Shown: positions 47,704 through 55,770 of the stretch, in pieces
Position numbering within the stretch: the stretch's first letter is position 1
Layout of the letters: each line of letters opens with the position of its first letter
Assembly: GCF_000144625.1 (NCBI RefSeq)
Contig: NC_014376.1
Coordinates: 3,038,001-3,102,000 of the forward strand
DNA from: [Clostridium] saccharolyticum WM1
Lineage (GTDB): Bacteria; Bacillota; Clostridia; Lachnospirales; Lachnospiraceae
Reading direction: 5' to 3'
Length of the DNA stretch: 64,000 bases
Notes under the pieces: generated by a model
The model's input: the letters and a program-made list of their open reading frames with translations, nothing else
What the model was told of the DNA's origin: nothing
The model's database searches: none
Program-made: the position numbers and the translations under genes

Positions 47704-48342
47704 ATGAGTTATCATAATCTTGATATGGAACATTATCCGAGAAAGAAACAATTCCAACTTTTTCGCAGTCTCGCCTACCCATACGTTGGCATGACCGTAA
47801 ATTTAGACATTACAGACTTTATAAGCTGTATCAAAGAAAAAGGACTGCCCTTTTATTTGACCTTCCTATACGCGGCAGCTCAGACTGCCAACTCCATTCC
47901 GGAATTCCGCCGCCGTCTGAAAGGTGATGGGATTATAGAGTATGACCACTGCATTTCCTCCTATACTCTGGCACTGGAAAATGAAAGCTATTGCTATTGT
48001 ACCGCTGATGACAGGCTTCCCATTGAGGATTTTTTTAAGGATTCAAAGAAACGTCAGGAAATAGCCAGGCTAAGCCAGAGCCTATCCGACGGTGAGGATG
48101 AAAACCAGCATTTATTCTTCTCCAGCATTCCCTGGGTGAGTTATACTTCCATCATTCAACCAGTTCCAATGCCTGCAGACAGCAATCCCCGTATTACCTG
48201 GGGGAAGTATCAAGCCATGGAAGGAGCAATAAAAATCCCGGTATCAGTTCTGGTAAATCATGCACTCATGGATGGATTCCATATTTCCAAGTTCTTTACA
48301 GAACTTCAGAGAAGGTGTGACAGCAGGGATTGGCTGCTATAA
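47704..48342 (+). CDS. Chloramphenicol acetyltransferase-like acyltransferase
   Basis: 212 residues with the CAT fold: FQLFRSLAYPYVGMTVNLDIT at the start, PFYLTFLYAAAQTANSIPEFRRRL, SSIPWVSYTSIIQP, and the catalytic motif VNHALMDGFHISKFF (~186), in which the catalytic His and the structural Asp are kept though the usual first His is Asn. Chromosomal CATs of this kind may acetylate chloramphenicol or another hydroxyl substrate; resistance cannot be asserted. Excellent ribosome site (CAGGAGGT). It lies between two tRNA genes. Confidence 0.8.
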   Translation: MSYHNLDMEHYPRKKQFQLFRSLAYPYVGMTVNLDITDFISCIKEKGLPFYLTFLYAAAQTANSIPEFRRRLKGDGIIEYDHCISSYTLALENESYCYCTADDRLPIEDFFKDSKKRQEIARLSQSLSDGEDENQHLFFSSIPWVSYTSIIQPVPMPADSNPRITWGKYQAMEGAIKIPVSVLVNHALMDGFHISKFFTELQRRCDSRDWLL

Positions 48343-48370
48343 CATCTTTATATTTATGGAAAATTTCCTC

Positions 48371-48399
48371 TTGCCTTTTTCCATTATTTCAGTTACAAT
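48371..48399 (+). promoter_or_regulatory. Sigma-A-type promoter for tRNA-Val
   Basis: TTGCCT (48371-48376) and TACAAT (48394-48399) are 17 bases apart, and the tRNA starts eight bases after the -10 box. Confidence 0.7.
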
Positions 48400-48407
48400 T
48401 CCTTTAT

Positions 48408-48480
48408 GGAGACATAGCTCAGCTGGGAGAGCATCTGCTTGACGTGTAGAGGGTCGCAGGTTCGAGTCCTGTTGTCTCCA
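48408..48480 (+). tRNA. tRNA-Val (anticodon GAC)
   Basis: A 73-base cloverleaf: acceptor GGAGACA/TGTCTCC, D-arm AGCTCAGCTGGGAGAGC, anticodon stem TCTGC/GTAGA around TTGACGT (anticodon GAC), T-arm GCAGG-TTCGAGT-CCTGT, discriminator A. It reads GTC and GTT codons. Confidence 0.97.
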
Positions 48481-48486
48481 TTTTCA

Positions 48487-48534
48487 AAAAACTCTGGCAC
48501 TTGCAGGAATTTCTTGTAATTGCCAGGGTTTTTG
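48487..48534 (+). terminator. Terminator after tRNA-Val
   Basis: CTCTGGCA and TGCCAGGG pair, with partial inner pairing, followed by TTTTTGT. Confidence 0.75.
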
Positions 48535-48622
48535 TATAGTTAATTCTACGATCGCCTATTCCCAAATAATCCCTTTGACTATTCCAACATATATGTTCAT
48601 ACTTCTACCAGGAGGTGATCAT

Positions 48623-48805
48623 ATGCAGGGAAGGTGCGGCCTTACTTCAGATATTATTAAATGCCCTCACTACTAAGTGGATTCGTCAGGCTGTGGGATT
48701 GATTACACCGTGTGCTGCTTTTACCTAGACCCAGGGGAGAAAAAGGTAGAAAAAACCGATGTCAAAAGAAAAAACCGATGGTATGAACTGTATTATAAGA
48801 GATAG
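48623..48805 (+). pseudogene. Small Cys-containing protein frame interrupted by an in-frame TAA
   Basis: AGGAGGTGATCAT precedes ATG 48623. The frame gives 17 codons (MQGRCGLTSDIIKCPHY), a TAA at 48674, and then continues in the same frame without another stop for 42 codons (VDSSGCGIDYTVCCFYLD..., ending RWYELYYKR) to TAG 48805, just before a terminator. The perfect ribosome site, the frame continuity and five cysteines suggest one protein of ~60 residues broken by a nonsense change, or less likely two tiny genes (GTG at 48677). No family recognised. Confidence 0.5.
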
Positions 48806-48828
48806 GGATATTATAAAATTACTTTTTT

Positions 48829-48863
48829 AGGCGGGTCCGAATTATCGGATACCCGCCTTTTAT
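48829..48863 (+). terminator. Terminator after the small Cys protein
   Basis: GGCGGGTCCGA and TCGGATACCCGCC pair around ATTA, followed by TTTTATC. Confidence 0.8.
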
Positions 48864-48868
48864 CATTA

Positions 48869-49315
48869 TTATCTAACGCAATTGTCATTGTTATTATCTC
48901 TCTGACTGCATTTCCTACTTTCTGTTTTAAAGCCTTTCCAGCAAGCTACTTTTATTTCTTATTTATACCAGTCGCGATCATAATCATGTTCGCATTCACA
49001 CTCATCTTCCTGCTCGTATTCATAATTGTGCTCGCATTCACATTCATGCTCACGCTCGTATTCACATTCGCATTCATGTTTGGGTTTGTATTCGTGTTTG
49101 CATTTGCATTCGCATTTGGGTTTGCATTCACACTCACATTTGGGTTTGCATTCGCATTCGTATTCACGTTTGGGCTTGCATTCACGTTTGGGTTTGCATT
49201 CACACTCACATTTGGGTTTGCATTCACACTCACATTTGGGTTTGCATTCACACTCACATTTGGGTTCACACTTCTTAATACATTTGCATCTACATTTTAA
49301 AGTACTGCTGCTCAT
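48869..49315 (-). pseudogene. Cys-Glu-Lys repeat protein, copy 1, with premature stop
   Basis: From ATG 49315 (AAAGGAGTC upstream) 118 codons encode MSSSTLKCRCKC followed by about ten CECECKPK-type octads, then His/Glu/Asp-rich octads, ending DRDWYK at a TAA (48959). Beyond it the same frame runs 29 codons to TAA 48869 as EIKVACWKGFKTESRKCSQR..., which aligns with the C-terminus of the copy at 49584 (KIKEAYWKGFREGCKKCSRR). So the natural protein was longer and copy 1 has lost its tail by a nonsense change. The repeat is intact and may still be made. It could bind metal or be cross-linked in a spore layer. Confidence 0.65.
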
Positions 49316-49346
49316 ATACTTTGACTCCTTTCTTGCTGACTACACT

Positions 49347-49378
49347 ATATTATATGGGACAGGCAGCCAAGGTGTGTA
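49347..49378 (-). promoter_or_regulatory. Mother-cell (sigma-K/E-like) promoter of Cys-repeat copy 1
   Basis: On the minus strand CATATAATA (49349-49357) fits the sigma-K -10 pattern CATAnnnTA, with a conserved ACACACC block about 16 bases upstream. The same arrangement precedes copy 2, and both are ~30 bases ahead of the start codon. Confidence 0.5.
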
Positions 49379-49583
49379 AGCCTATCTTTTCTCTTCCAGA
49401 CCAGGATACTGAAGTGCACCGTTTTGACCCGGCATAAGCATCACCAGCTGCGTGAACCTCTTTCCTTCCAGATCCGGATGATTTTCCGTTCGATTTCCTC
49501 GTTGCTTACAGTAACAGTGCTGCTGTCTCCAGCATTAGAAAGCGGCCCCTACCTAACACAGGAAGCCCGCCTTTTATCATGGA

Positions 49584-49904
49584 CTATCTATCACAATCGC
49601 AATCGTTCTCTTCTTTTTCTCTCCGACTGCATTTTTTGCATCCTTCTCTAAAGCCTTTCCAGTAGGCTTCTTTAATTTTTTTCTTAAACCATTCGCGGTC
49701 ATCGTCATGATCACATTCACATTCATGATCATAATTCTGGTCACATTCGCGCTCATAACCGCGATCATATTCGCTCTCATAATCGCAGTCATAATTGCGG
49801 CCATAATCGCGATCACACTCACACTCGCGCTTGCGCTCACAGTCACATTCATGCTCGTGGCCATATTTCTTTGCACATTTGCATCTGCATTTAATAGTGC
49901 TCAT
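49584..49904 (-). CDS. Cys/Asp/Glu-rich repeat protein, copy 2 (possible spore-coat protein)
   Basis: 106 residues from ATG 49904 (AAAGGAGTGAATA upstream). It starts MSTIKCRCKCAKK as copy 1 does, then has octad-like repeats with Cys, Asp, Glu, Tyr and Arg (HECDCERK, RECECDRD, YDCDYESE, YDRGYERE), and ends with a conserved WFKKKIKEAYWKGFREGCKKCSRRE and NDCDCDR. Very hydrophilic, with no signal peptide. The mother-cell-like promoter and composition suggest a spore coat or exosporium role; this is inference. Confidence 0.6.
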   Translation of the reverse strand: MSTIKCRCKCAKKYGHEHECDCERKRECECDRDYGRNYDCDYESEYDRGYERECDQNYDHECECDHDDDREWFKKKIKEAYWKGFREGCKKCSRREKEENDCDCDR

Positions 49905-49931
49905 TTATTCACTCCTTTCTTTCATACTACA

Positions 49932-49967
49932 CTATAGTATATGGGACAGAAAGACAAGATGTGTTAA
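49932..49967 (-). promoter_or_regulatory. Mother-cell (sigma-K/E-like) promoter of Cys-repeat copy 2
   Basis: On the minus strand CATATACTA (49935-49943) fits CATAnnnTA, and an upstream AACACATCTTG matches the ACACACCTTG of copy 1. The block TGTCCCATATAnTATAGTGTAGT is shared by both copies. Confidence 0.5.
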
Positions 49968-50035
49968 CCCCCGGACAAGCACAATCGAAGGGGAGAGAGA
50001 GCCCCCTGAGTTCACAGTTGAACAATACGGAAAAA

Positions 50036-50077
50036 ACACCGGAAATCCTCACAGTATAAGGATTTCCGGTGTTTTCG
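50036..50077. terminator. Terminator of the siderophore-uptake operon
   Basis: ACACCGGAAATCCT and AGGATTTCCGGTGT pair perfectly around a nine-base loop; the minus strand then reads TTTTTTCC, about 60 bases after the binding-protein gene. Confidence 0.9.
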
Positions 50078-50134
50078 TTTGTCCCTGAAACGGTTAATTG
50101 TTAAGGCCACACGCTATGACCGGGTTATACAAGC

Positions 50135-51139
50135 TTATTTTATTGAGGCAGCCACTTCATCAACCATTGCATTGGTGGCTGTAATGCCTCCGGAAACAAC
50201 ATACCAGTTGGTGGAGTCCAGATAAACGATGCGATCATCTGCCGCCGCTTTTGTGCCATTCATCAGTTCATTGTCCAACAGTCTTTTGGCACCGGCAGCT
50301 TCCGCTGCGCCAGTAGCTGCACCACGGTCTATAACAAATAAATAATCGGGATCCTTTTCCGCCAGATATTCGAAGGTAGCTGTCTGTCCATGAGTTGAAT
50401 CATCAATCTTCTGGTCAGCTGCCTGGAAGCCAAAGTCATCATAAATAATAGAAAAACGGGATCCCTGGCCGAAAACGCTCAGTTCGCTGTCGTTTGCCAT
50501 GATCACCAGCCCATTCCACTTTGCTGCTGTCACTTTTTCATGAACTTCCTTGATCTTTCCTTCAATATCAACTACCGCCTTGGAAAATACATCGGCTTTG
50601 GAGGGGAAAATCTGGGAAAGAATTTTTAAGTTTTCCTGAAAGCTCTCAAAATAGTTTTTGGTGGGCATGGTCATATATACCGTAGGTGCGATCTTGGATA
50701 GCTCCTCATAGGATTTTGATGCCCTGGCACTGATCAGGATCAGATCAGGCTTCAGTTCGTTTACGGTTTCAAAGTCAGGCTCGTGAAGGGAACCCGCTAC
50801 CTTGTATGCATCCCCCGAGAATTTGCTTAAATGGTCAGCCAGGTTGCCGCCTTTTCCAAGTCCCACTACGTCGATTCCTGCATAATCCAGCGCATCCAGA
50901 GTGCCATAGTCAAATACTACAATGCGTTCTGGTTCCGTTGCCAGTGTAGTTTCACCCAGTTCATGCGTTACAGTAACCTCCTTTGGCACCGTACCTTGGG
51001 AAGCAGCACTGTTTTCTGCCTGAGAGCTTTGCGCAGTGGAAGCAGCGGTAGAATTCTTTGCGGAACCGTTCCCTCCGCAGCCAGTCAGAGATGCGGTCAT
51101 GGCAAGACCCAGTAAAAATGCAAAAACTTTTGTTTTCAT
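50135..51139 (-). CDS. Siderophore ABC transporter substrate-binding lipoprotein
   Basis: About 334 residues from ATG 51139. It has a lipoprotein signal with lipobox SLTGCGG, a Ser/Ala/Thr/Gln linker, then a class III periplasmic-binding fold (VTVTHELGETTLATEPERIVVFDYGTLDALD, KPDLILISARASKSYEELSKIAPTVYM, long spine helix, EKDPDYLFVIDRGAATGA). It resembles YclQ/CeuA-type binders for catecholate siderophores. It is anchored outside the membrane and feeds the two permeases upstream. Confidence 0.88.
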   Translation of the reverse strand: MKTKVFAFLLGLAMTASLTGCGGNGSAKNSTAASTAQSSQAENSAASQGTVPKEVTVTHELGETTLATEPERIVVFDYGTLDALDYAGIDVVGLGKGGNLADHLSKFSGDAYKVAGSLHEPDFETVNELKPDLILISARASKSYEELSKIAPTVYMTMPTKNYFESFQENLKILSQIFPSKADVFSKAVVDIEGKIKEVHEKVTAAKWNGLVIMANDSELSVFGQGSRFSIIYDDFGFQAADQKIDDSTHGQTATFEYLAEKDPDYLFVIDRGAATGAAEAAGAKRLLDNELMNGTKAAADDRIVYLDSTNWYVVSGGITATNAMVDEVAASIK

Positions 51140-51203
51140 AACGAAATCTCCTTTCAAGATTGTCCATGTTTATTTATTTGATCAGCCCAAACGGCCAATA
51201 CAG

Positions 51204-51959
51204 CTATTTGAAATATGCACACAGACGCATACCATTTACCTCATGAATGGTAAAATCCATGTCGTAAACCTTTTTTAATTCCTCAGAGGTAATCACCTCC
51301 TCTGCTGTTCCGTTTTTCAGCAGCTTGCCGCTCTTCAGCGAAATAATATAATCCGAATATGCTGCCGCAAAATTAATATCATGAAGCACCAGCACAACTG
51401 TTTTTCCATGTTCATCCACAAGGGTGCGCAAGAGTCTCATAATTTGAACAGAATGCTTCATATCCAGATTGTTAAGGGGTTCATCCAGGAGAATGTATTC
51501 TGTATCCTGAGCAATGATCATGGCTATGAATGCCCGCTGGCGCTCTCCCCCGGAAAGCTGGTCAATAAACGTATCCCCATAACGGTCCATCTCCATGTAA
51601 CCGATGGCCTGCTCCACAATTTTTAAATCCTCTTTGGTGAGCTTTTCCTGAGAATGGGGATATCTGCCAAAGGATACCAGCTCCCGCACCGTAAGCCTCA
51701 CACCAACATGGTTTGTCTGACGCAGGGTGGACAGCTTTTTTGCTAGTTCACTGCTTTTAAACGATGATATTGCCTGTCCGTCAATGCAGATTTCACCTTC
51801 TCCTGACATCAGGCGGGAAATCACAGAAAGCAGCGTACTTTTTCCTGCTCCATTGGCGCCGATCAAAGTGGTAACGGCATGTTTTTGAATCACGGTGTCA
51901 ATGCCCTCTAAAACCTGCTTTTCACCATAACGTTTTCCTATATTTTTAGCAACGATCAC
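51204..51959 (-). CDS. Iron-siderophore ABC transporter ATPase (FecE/YclP-like)
   Basis: 251 residues: Walker A GANGAGKSTL, a signature LSGGERQRAFIAMI, Walker B YILLDEPLNNLD, and H-loop VLHDINFAAAYSD. The C-terminal EEVITSEELKKVYDMDFTIHEVNG is typical of FepC/FecE ATPases. Overlaps the permease gene upstream by four bases. Confidence 0.92.
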   Translation of the reverse strand: MIVAKNIGKRYGEKQVLEGIDTVIQKHAVTTLIGANGAGKSTLLSVISRLMSGEGEICIDGQAISSFKSSELAKKLSTLRQTNHVGVRLTVRELVSFGRYPHSQEKLTKEDLKIVEQAIGYMEMDRYGDTFIDQLSGGERQRAFIAMIIAQDTEYILLDEPLNNLDMKHSVQIMRLLRTLVDEHGKTVVLVLHDINFAAAYSDYIISLKSGKLLKNGTAEEVITSEELKKVYDMDFTIHEVNGMRLCAYFK

Positions 51960-52906
51960 ATCCGTCCCTCCCGAATCAAAAGAATAATAAAGTAGATGCC
52001 CCCGAAAAAATTGATGATCACGCTGATAGGCGTGCTTAATGCAAAGATCCTCTCAGCCATAAACTGTCCTCCTACCAAGGCGGTTCCTGCTATTAAAATC
52101 GCACCAGGAATTAATATACTATGCTTATAGGTTGCTAGCAGTTGTCTGGCAAGATTGGCAGCCAGCAGGCCTAAAAATGTAATAGGTCCCACCAGGGCGG
52201 TGGAAACGGCAATCATGACGGACACGATCAGCAGGTATTTTTTCACAGAACGTCCATAGTCAACACCTAGCCCCACCGCAATATCCCGCCCCAGTGACAA
52301 AACATCCAGCCGGTGGATCTTATATATTCCCATGGCACCCGCACATAACATAAAAACAGTTGCGATCCCCAGAAGGGACGTATTCACATGGTTAAAGCTT
52401 GCAAACATCCTTGCCTGAACCACCATAAATTCATTAGGATCAATAAGTACCTGCATAAAGGCAGCAAGACTGGAAAACAGGCTGCCCAGCATCATGCCGG
52501 TAAAAATGACGGCAAACAGGCGCATGTTCTCCCTTTTGAATACGAATCTATAAAGCAGAAGGCTGAATCCTGCCATGATGCAGACGGAGATGAAAAAATC
52601 TGTGATGTCAGACATCAGGGCAAGCTGCTTCGCACCCATAATAAATACCACCAGTGTCTGTACAAAAAGGTATAAGCTGTCCAGCCCCATAATTGCAGGG
52701 GTAAGAATCCGGTTCCCCACCACAGTCTGGAATACAATGGTGGAATAACCGATTGCAGCTCCTGTAATAAATATAGACGCCAGCTTGATCAGCCGTCTGG
52801 GTATGTTGTATGCAGCATGATCCAGGTTCAGTCCCCAGACTACGTACAGGAGTGAAACCACGAGTGTCAGCAGAAAAAGAAACATCAGAACTTTATGCAG
52901 CTTCAT
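51956..52906 (-). CDS. Iron-siderophore ABC transporter permease (FecCD family, YclO-like)
   Basis: 316 residues with about nine membrane segments of the FecCD family; GAAIGYSTIVFQTVVGNRILTPAIMGLDSLYLF and GPITFLGLLAANLARQL are the conserved stretches contacting the ATPase and binding protein. It overlaps the first permease gene by 14 bases. It forms a heterodimer with it. Confidence 0.9.
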   Translation of the reverse strand: MKLHKVLMFLFLLTLVVSLLYVVWGLNLDHAAYNIPRRLIKLASIFITGAAIGYSTIVFQTVVGNRILTPAIMGLDSLYLFVQTLVVFIMGAKQLALMSDITDFFISVCIMAGFSLLLYRFVFKRENMRLFAVIFTGMMLGSLFSSLAAFMQVLIDPNEFMVVQARMFASFNHVNTSLLGIATVFMLCAGAMGIYKIHRLDVLSLGRDIAVGLGVDYGRSVKKYLLIVSVMIAVSTALVGPITFLGLLAANLARQLLATYKHSILIPGAILIAGTALVGGQFMAERIFALSTPISVIINFFGGIYFIILLIREGRM

Positions 52907-53846
52907 AAAACCTCCTTCCTGCCAGAAGCGCCAGAAACAGGCCGCAGCCGATAACGCCTACCGTCACACTGATAGGAATTTCAAAAGGAAAAATGATCAG
53001 ACGGGAAATGATATCACACGCCAGCAGAAACAGGCCTCCAAGCAAAGCTATATCCACAATACTCTTTGGCAGATGATCGCCGCAGTATAACCTTACGAGG
53101 TTTGGTATTACAATGCCGATAAAGGGAATCGCTCCCACCGATACTACCACCACCGAGGTCATAACCGCAACAATGGACAGTCCCACCTGCACCGTTGAAA
53201 AATAAGGAATGCCAAGATTGCGGGAAATATCTTTTCCCATAGCTACAACTGTAAAACGGCTGGCAAATATCATTGCCAATGCCAAAAAGGGAAGTCCCAG
53301 ATAAAGCAGCTCATACCGCCCCCGCAGCACCATGGTAAAGCTCCCCTGCATCCACGAGGTTATATTCTGAATTAAATCATGGCGGTACGCAATAAAGGTG
53401 GTGACCGCTCCCACTACATTTCCAAAAAGGATTCCTACAAGAGGAATCAACGCCGCATCCTTAAGCCTGATCGCCTGAAGAAGCCGCAGAAACAACATGG
53501 TTCCCAGAAATGCCGCACCAAAGGCTATGAGCATTTTAACTGCCGGAGTTGCACCGGGAAACAATAAGACAGCAGTCAGCACGCCTAATTTGGCCCATTC
53601 GGTGGTAGAGCCTGTAGAGGGAGATATATAGCGGTTGGAAGCCAGCATCTGCATGATCACCCCTGACACCGCCATTCCCATACCGGCTACCAAAATACTG
53701 ACCAGCCTTGGAATACGGCTCACAACCATGATTTTCATTTGGTCCGGCGTGGTAAACAGGCTTTGTAATGAAAGATCCTTGACACCGATAAAAAGGGAGA
53801 AAACGCCTAAAACAATAATTGCTAGTATGTAAATAAATTTTTTCAT
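52893..53846 (-). CDS. Iron-siderophore ABC transporter permease (FecCD family, YclN-like)
   Basis: 317 residues, about nine membrane segments. VSGVIMQMLASNRYISPSTGSTTEWAKLG and GAIPFIGIVIPNLVRLYCGDHLPKS are FecCD signatures. First gene of the operon (permease, permease, ATPase, binder), transcribed away from the AraC gene. Expression is probably iron- or siderophore-controlled through the region to its right. Confidence 0.9.
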   Translation of the reverse strand: MKKFIYILAIIVLGVFSLFIGVKDLSLQSLFTTPDQMKIMVVSRIPRLVSILVAGMGMAVSGVIMQMLASNRYISPSTGSTTEWAKLGVLTAVLLFPGATPAVKMLIAFGAAFLGTMLFLRLLQAIRLKDAALIPLVGILFGNVVGAVTTFIAYRHDLIQNITSWMQGSFTMVLRGRYELLYLGLPFLALAMIFASRFTVVAMGKDISRNLGIPYFSTVQVGLSIVAVMTSVVVVSVGAIPFIGIVIPNLVRLYCGDHLPKSIVDIALLGGLFLLACDIISRLIIFPFEIPISVTVGVIGCGLFLALLAGRRFYEAA

Positions 53847-53898
53847 TGAATCCCCAGTCTTGACAGTTTCGTGTCCATCGTTATAATTGTAAGTGTTG

Positions 53899-53914
53899 GT
53901 TAGTTTTAGCTAAC
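53899..53914. promoter_or_regulatory. Inverted repeat in the divergent siderophore/AraC control region
   Basis: GTTAG and CTAAC are separated by six bases (TTTTAG) between the divergent permease and AraC genes, with TATACT shortly after as a possible -10 for the AraC gene. It is a candidate operator for the AraC protein or an iron regulator. Confidence 0.45.
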
Positions 53915-54006
53915 TACTGTAGTATACTTATTTAACGCAGCTTTGTTTGAACAATATTGACCTATATTTCAAAATATTGATCTTGAAATGCAAATACGGA
54001 GGAATT

Positions 54007-54810
54007 ATGGAAACCATCAAAAGAATTTTAGAAGAATTTAATGCCTGCACCAATCTGGCAGTACGGGCTTTTGACCGGTTTGAAAACTGTCTTATGATAT
54101 GCGCCGGCCCAACCAACCGCTTATGCTGTTATCCATTATGGCGTAAAACAGTATGCAAGGCCTGTGAATTGCTCCATTCCGGAATAGATCAGGAACATAT
54201 TACCCTGCAATGTGAAATGGCCGCCTGTCCCATGATGGGCACATCAAAGGCGGAACTGTCCTTTACCGCCTGTTACATAGACCCGGCCATGCCTGAGCTT
54301 GGAACCTTTGTTTTCGGTCCCTATATGCAGAATGGGGGAGATCCCGTATTCCCCTTAAAGCCAGCCCGGGTGGTGCCGCATTTAATATCGCTGCTTCGGA
54401 TGATCTCCCAAAAACATTTAAAGCAGGACATGGAATTTCTGGCAAAGCAGGGAAATTCCTATCAGATATCCCGATGTATCGGCTTTATAAAAAACCAGCT
54501 CTGGGGCAACGTAACTCTCCAGGAAGCCTCTGATTACTTAGACTTAAACCCATCCTATTTATGCCGTCTGTTTAAAAAAGAAATGGGATGTTCCTTTTCT
54601 CAATATATCAACCGCCTGCGTGTGGAACGCAGTCAGGTTCTGCTGTGTGATCAGACTTATTCTATGCTGGAAATAACTCTTGCCGTGGGATTTTCCAGCC
54701 AAAGCTATTTTAACCGCGTCTTTAAAAGCATTTGCGGCAAAACACCCCAGGAATACCGGGAGAGTGTTTGCACAATTTATGATAATTCTCAAACGACCTT
54801 GATCATCTAA
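54007..54810 (+). CDS. AraC-family regulator, probable activator of the siderophore operon
   Basis: 267 residues from ATG 54007 (ACGGAGGAATT upstream). The N-terminal ~160 residues form a PocR-like sensory region with a Cys cluster (CAGPTNRLCCYPLW, CKACELLHSG, CEMAACPM) that could bind metal or a redox ligand. The C-terminal ~100 residues are two AraC helix-turn-helix motifs (TLQEASDYLDLNPSYLCRLFKKEMG and MLEITLAVGFSSQSYFNRVFKS, then GKTPQEYR). Divergent to the uptake operon, the usual arrangement for siderophore-dependent activators. Confidence 0.82.
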   Translation: METIKRILEEFNACTNLAVRAFDRFENCLMICAGPTNRLCCYPLWRKTVCKACELLHSGIDQEHITLQCEMAACPMMGTSKAELSFTACYIDPAMPELGTFVFGPYMQNGGDPVFPLKPARVVPHLISLLRMISQKHLKQDMEFLAKQGNSYQISRCIGFIKNQLWGNVTLQEASDYLDLNPSYLCRLFKKEMGCSFSQYINRLRVERSQVLLCDQTYSMLEITLAVGFSSQSYFNRVFKSICGKTPQEYRESVCTIYDNSQTTLII

Positions 54811-55205
54811 GCTGGCGGCATCAGGGATCGCCGGAAGGTTTTTTGATAAAAATTAAAATAATTCTTGAATCCGCGTCACAAAAACGTTTTTTATCCGTTA
54901 TTATATATGTAACATCATTCGGGCGGAAGTTCTCCTTTGCTCTGCTTCCGCCCATCCCTTCGGCTTGTTCACAAAATTTTTGTAAACACATATATTAATA
55001 TTACAGAACGGCTTATCAAAGCAGAAGCAGAAAGAAGCATTGACAACTCTCAGCCGCCGCTTTACCAAAGATAGATAACTCATTTTGGTTTATGTTTTCT
55101 TTTCTTCTACGGTTGATGACAAGTCCTGTAAAACTGCCCGATCATAAATATGAAACCTCAAGGGGGAGGAAGCCATGGCATCTTGGTTTCCACCCCTTTA
55201 AAGGA
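54811..55205. other. Intergenic region with three hairpins
   Basis: No gene is supported. A GGCG/CGCC hairpin with TTTTTT at ~54812-54845 ends the AraC gene. GGGCGGAAG/CTTCCGCCC (54921-54953) is a perfect nine-base stem without a T-run. AAGGGG-GGAA/TTCC-CCCCTT (~55159-55202) lies right after the small gene at 55206 and probably ends it. A minus-strand frame covering 54901-55083 has no ribosome site. Confidence 0.5.
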
Positions 55206-55358
55206 TTAATCTGATCTTCTTTTTGTATTTGGTCCCATGCCTTCCCGGCGGGAATTATGAGTCTGATTCTGATTTTCCAATTTTCCTTTTTCTGTTGTGC
55301 CATGATACATTTCATTTGAATTTTTCCGGGAAAGCTTTTCCTGTCCGCTGTTCTTCAT
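55206..55358 (-). CDS. Small very hydrophilic protein, possibly spore-associated
   Basis: About 50 residues from ATG 55358 (GAGGTG six bases upstream). It is rich in Asn, Lys, Gln, Glu, Ser and Arg with no hydrophobic core, and ends HNSRREGMGPNTKRRSD. The composition and the GPNTKR end resemble small spore proteins of Clostridia in general style; no family is claimed. Strong ribosome site supports expression. Confidence 0.5.
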   Translation of the reverse strand: MKNSGQEKLSRKNSNEMYHGTTEKGKLENQNQTHNSRREGMGPNTKRRSD

Positions 55359-55469
55359 TTCCATCACCTCACTCATAGTATGATCCGGCACCATAACTTT
55401 TATGTAAAATTGAAGATTTTACGCATAATACAATCCATGGCTGCGCATGATAAAATTGAGGTGATGAAA

Positions 55470-55619
55470 ATGTCATATATAGCTCCTGCAGTCCAGGCAA
55501 AATTTGAGACTCTTTCCATTGACTTAAAGAATGAGATCCTGGAACGAAACGTACAAATTAACACCATTTACGATTTGATCCATGTTTTGGAGGAAATTGT
55601 AGGTGAAGGAAGTAAATGA
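55470..55619 (+). CDS. Small conserved Clostridia protein of unknown function
   Basis: 49 residues from ATG 55470 (GAGGTGATGAAA upstream): MSYIAPAVQAKFETLSI, then DLKNEILERNVQINTIYDLI and a VLEEIVGEG helix. I recall near-identical short proteins in many Lachnospiraceae, sometimes wrongly labelled chaperone. It looks like a single helical hairpin. It has its own terminator. Function unknown. Confidence 0.65.
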   Translation: MSYIAPAVQAKFETLSIDLKNEILERNVQINTIYDLIHVLEEIVGEGSK

Positions 55620-55628
55620 TTTTCCTAA

Positions 55629-55670
55629 AAAACAGTCACAAGACGAAACCGGCCTTATGACTGTTTTTTG
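55629..55670 (+). terminator. Terminator after the 49-residue protein
   Basis: ACAGTCA and TGACTGT pair around an ~18-base loop and are followed by TTTTTTG. Confidence 0.8.
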
Positions 55671-55770
55671 ATACCGGAACATAAGGTCCTCCCTAATCGA
55701 GTAGGAGGCGAGCAAACTAGAAAAAGGGCCGGACACAGAGGGTCCGACCCATTAATAAATGTAAAAATAA

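Noticed and set aside
47447..47707. 86-codon frame across tRNA-Pro
   Set aside because: It runs through the tRNA gene and its terminator; such frames are a known annotation artefact.
47704..48342. Calling the CAT-like protein a chloramphenicol-resistance gene
   Set aside because: The fold and catalytic His are present but the first His of the motif is Asn, and many chromosomal CAT-like proteins do not give resistance.
48674..48676. Recoding of the in-frame stop as selenocysteine
   Set aside because: The codon is TAA, not TGA, and no SECIS-like element was seen.
48986..49300. Hydrophobic Phe/Thr/Ala/Val repeat frame on the plus strand
   Set aside because: Antisense of the Cys-Glu-Lys octads; the minus strand has the ribosome site, the promoter-like box and a paralogue.
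49707..49937. Ile/Ala/Thr-rich plus-strand frame opposite Cys-repeat copy 2
   Set aside because: Mirror of the minus-strand repeat gene, without a ribosome site.
54901..55083. 60-codon minus-strand frame with a KPKGWAEAEQRR end
   Set aside because: The end falls on a perfect hairpin and there is no ribosome site; treated as intergenic.
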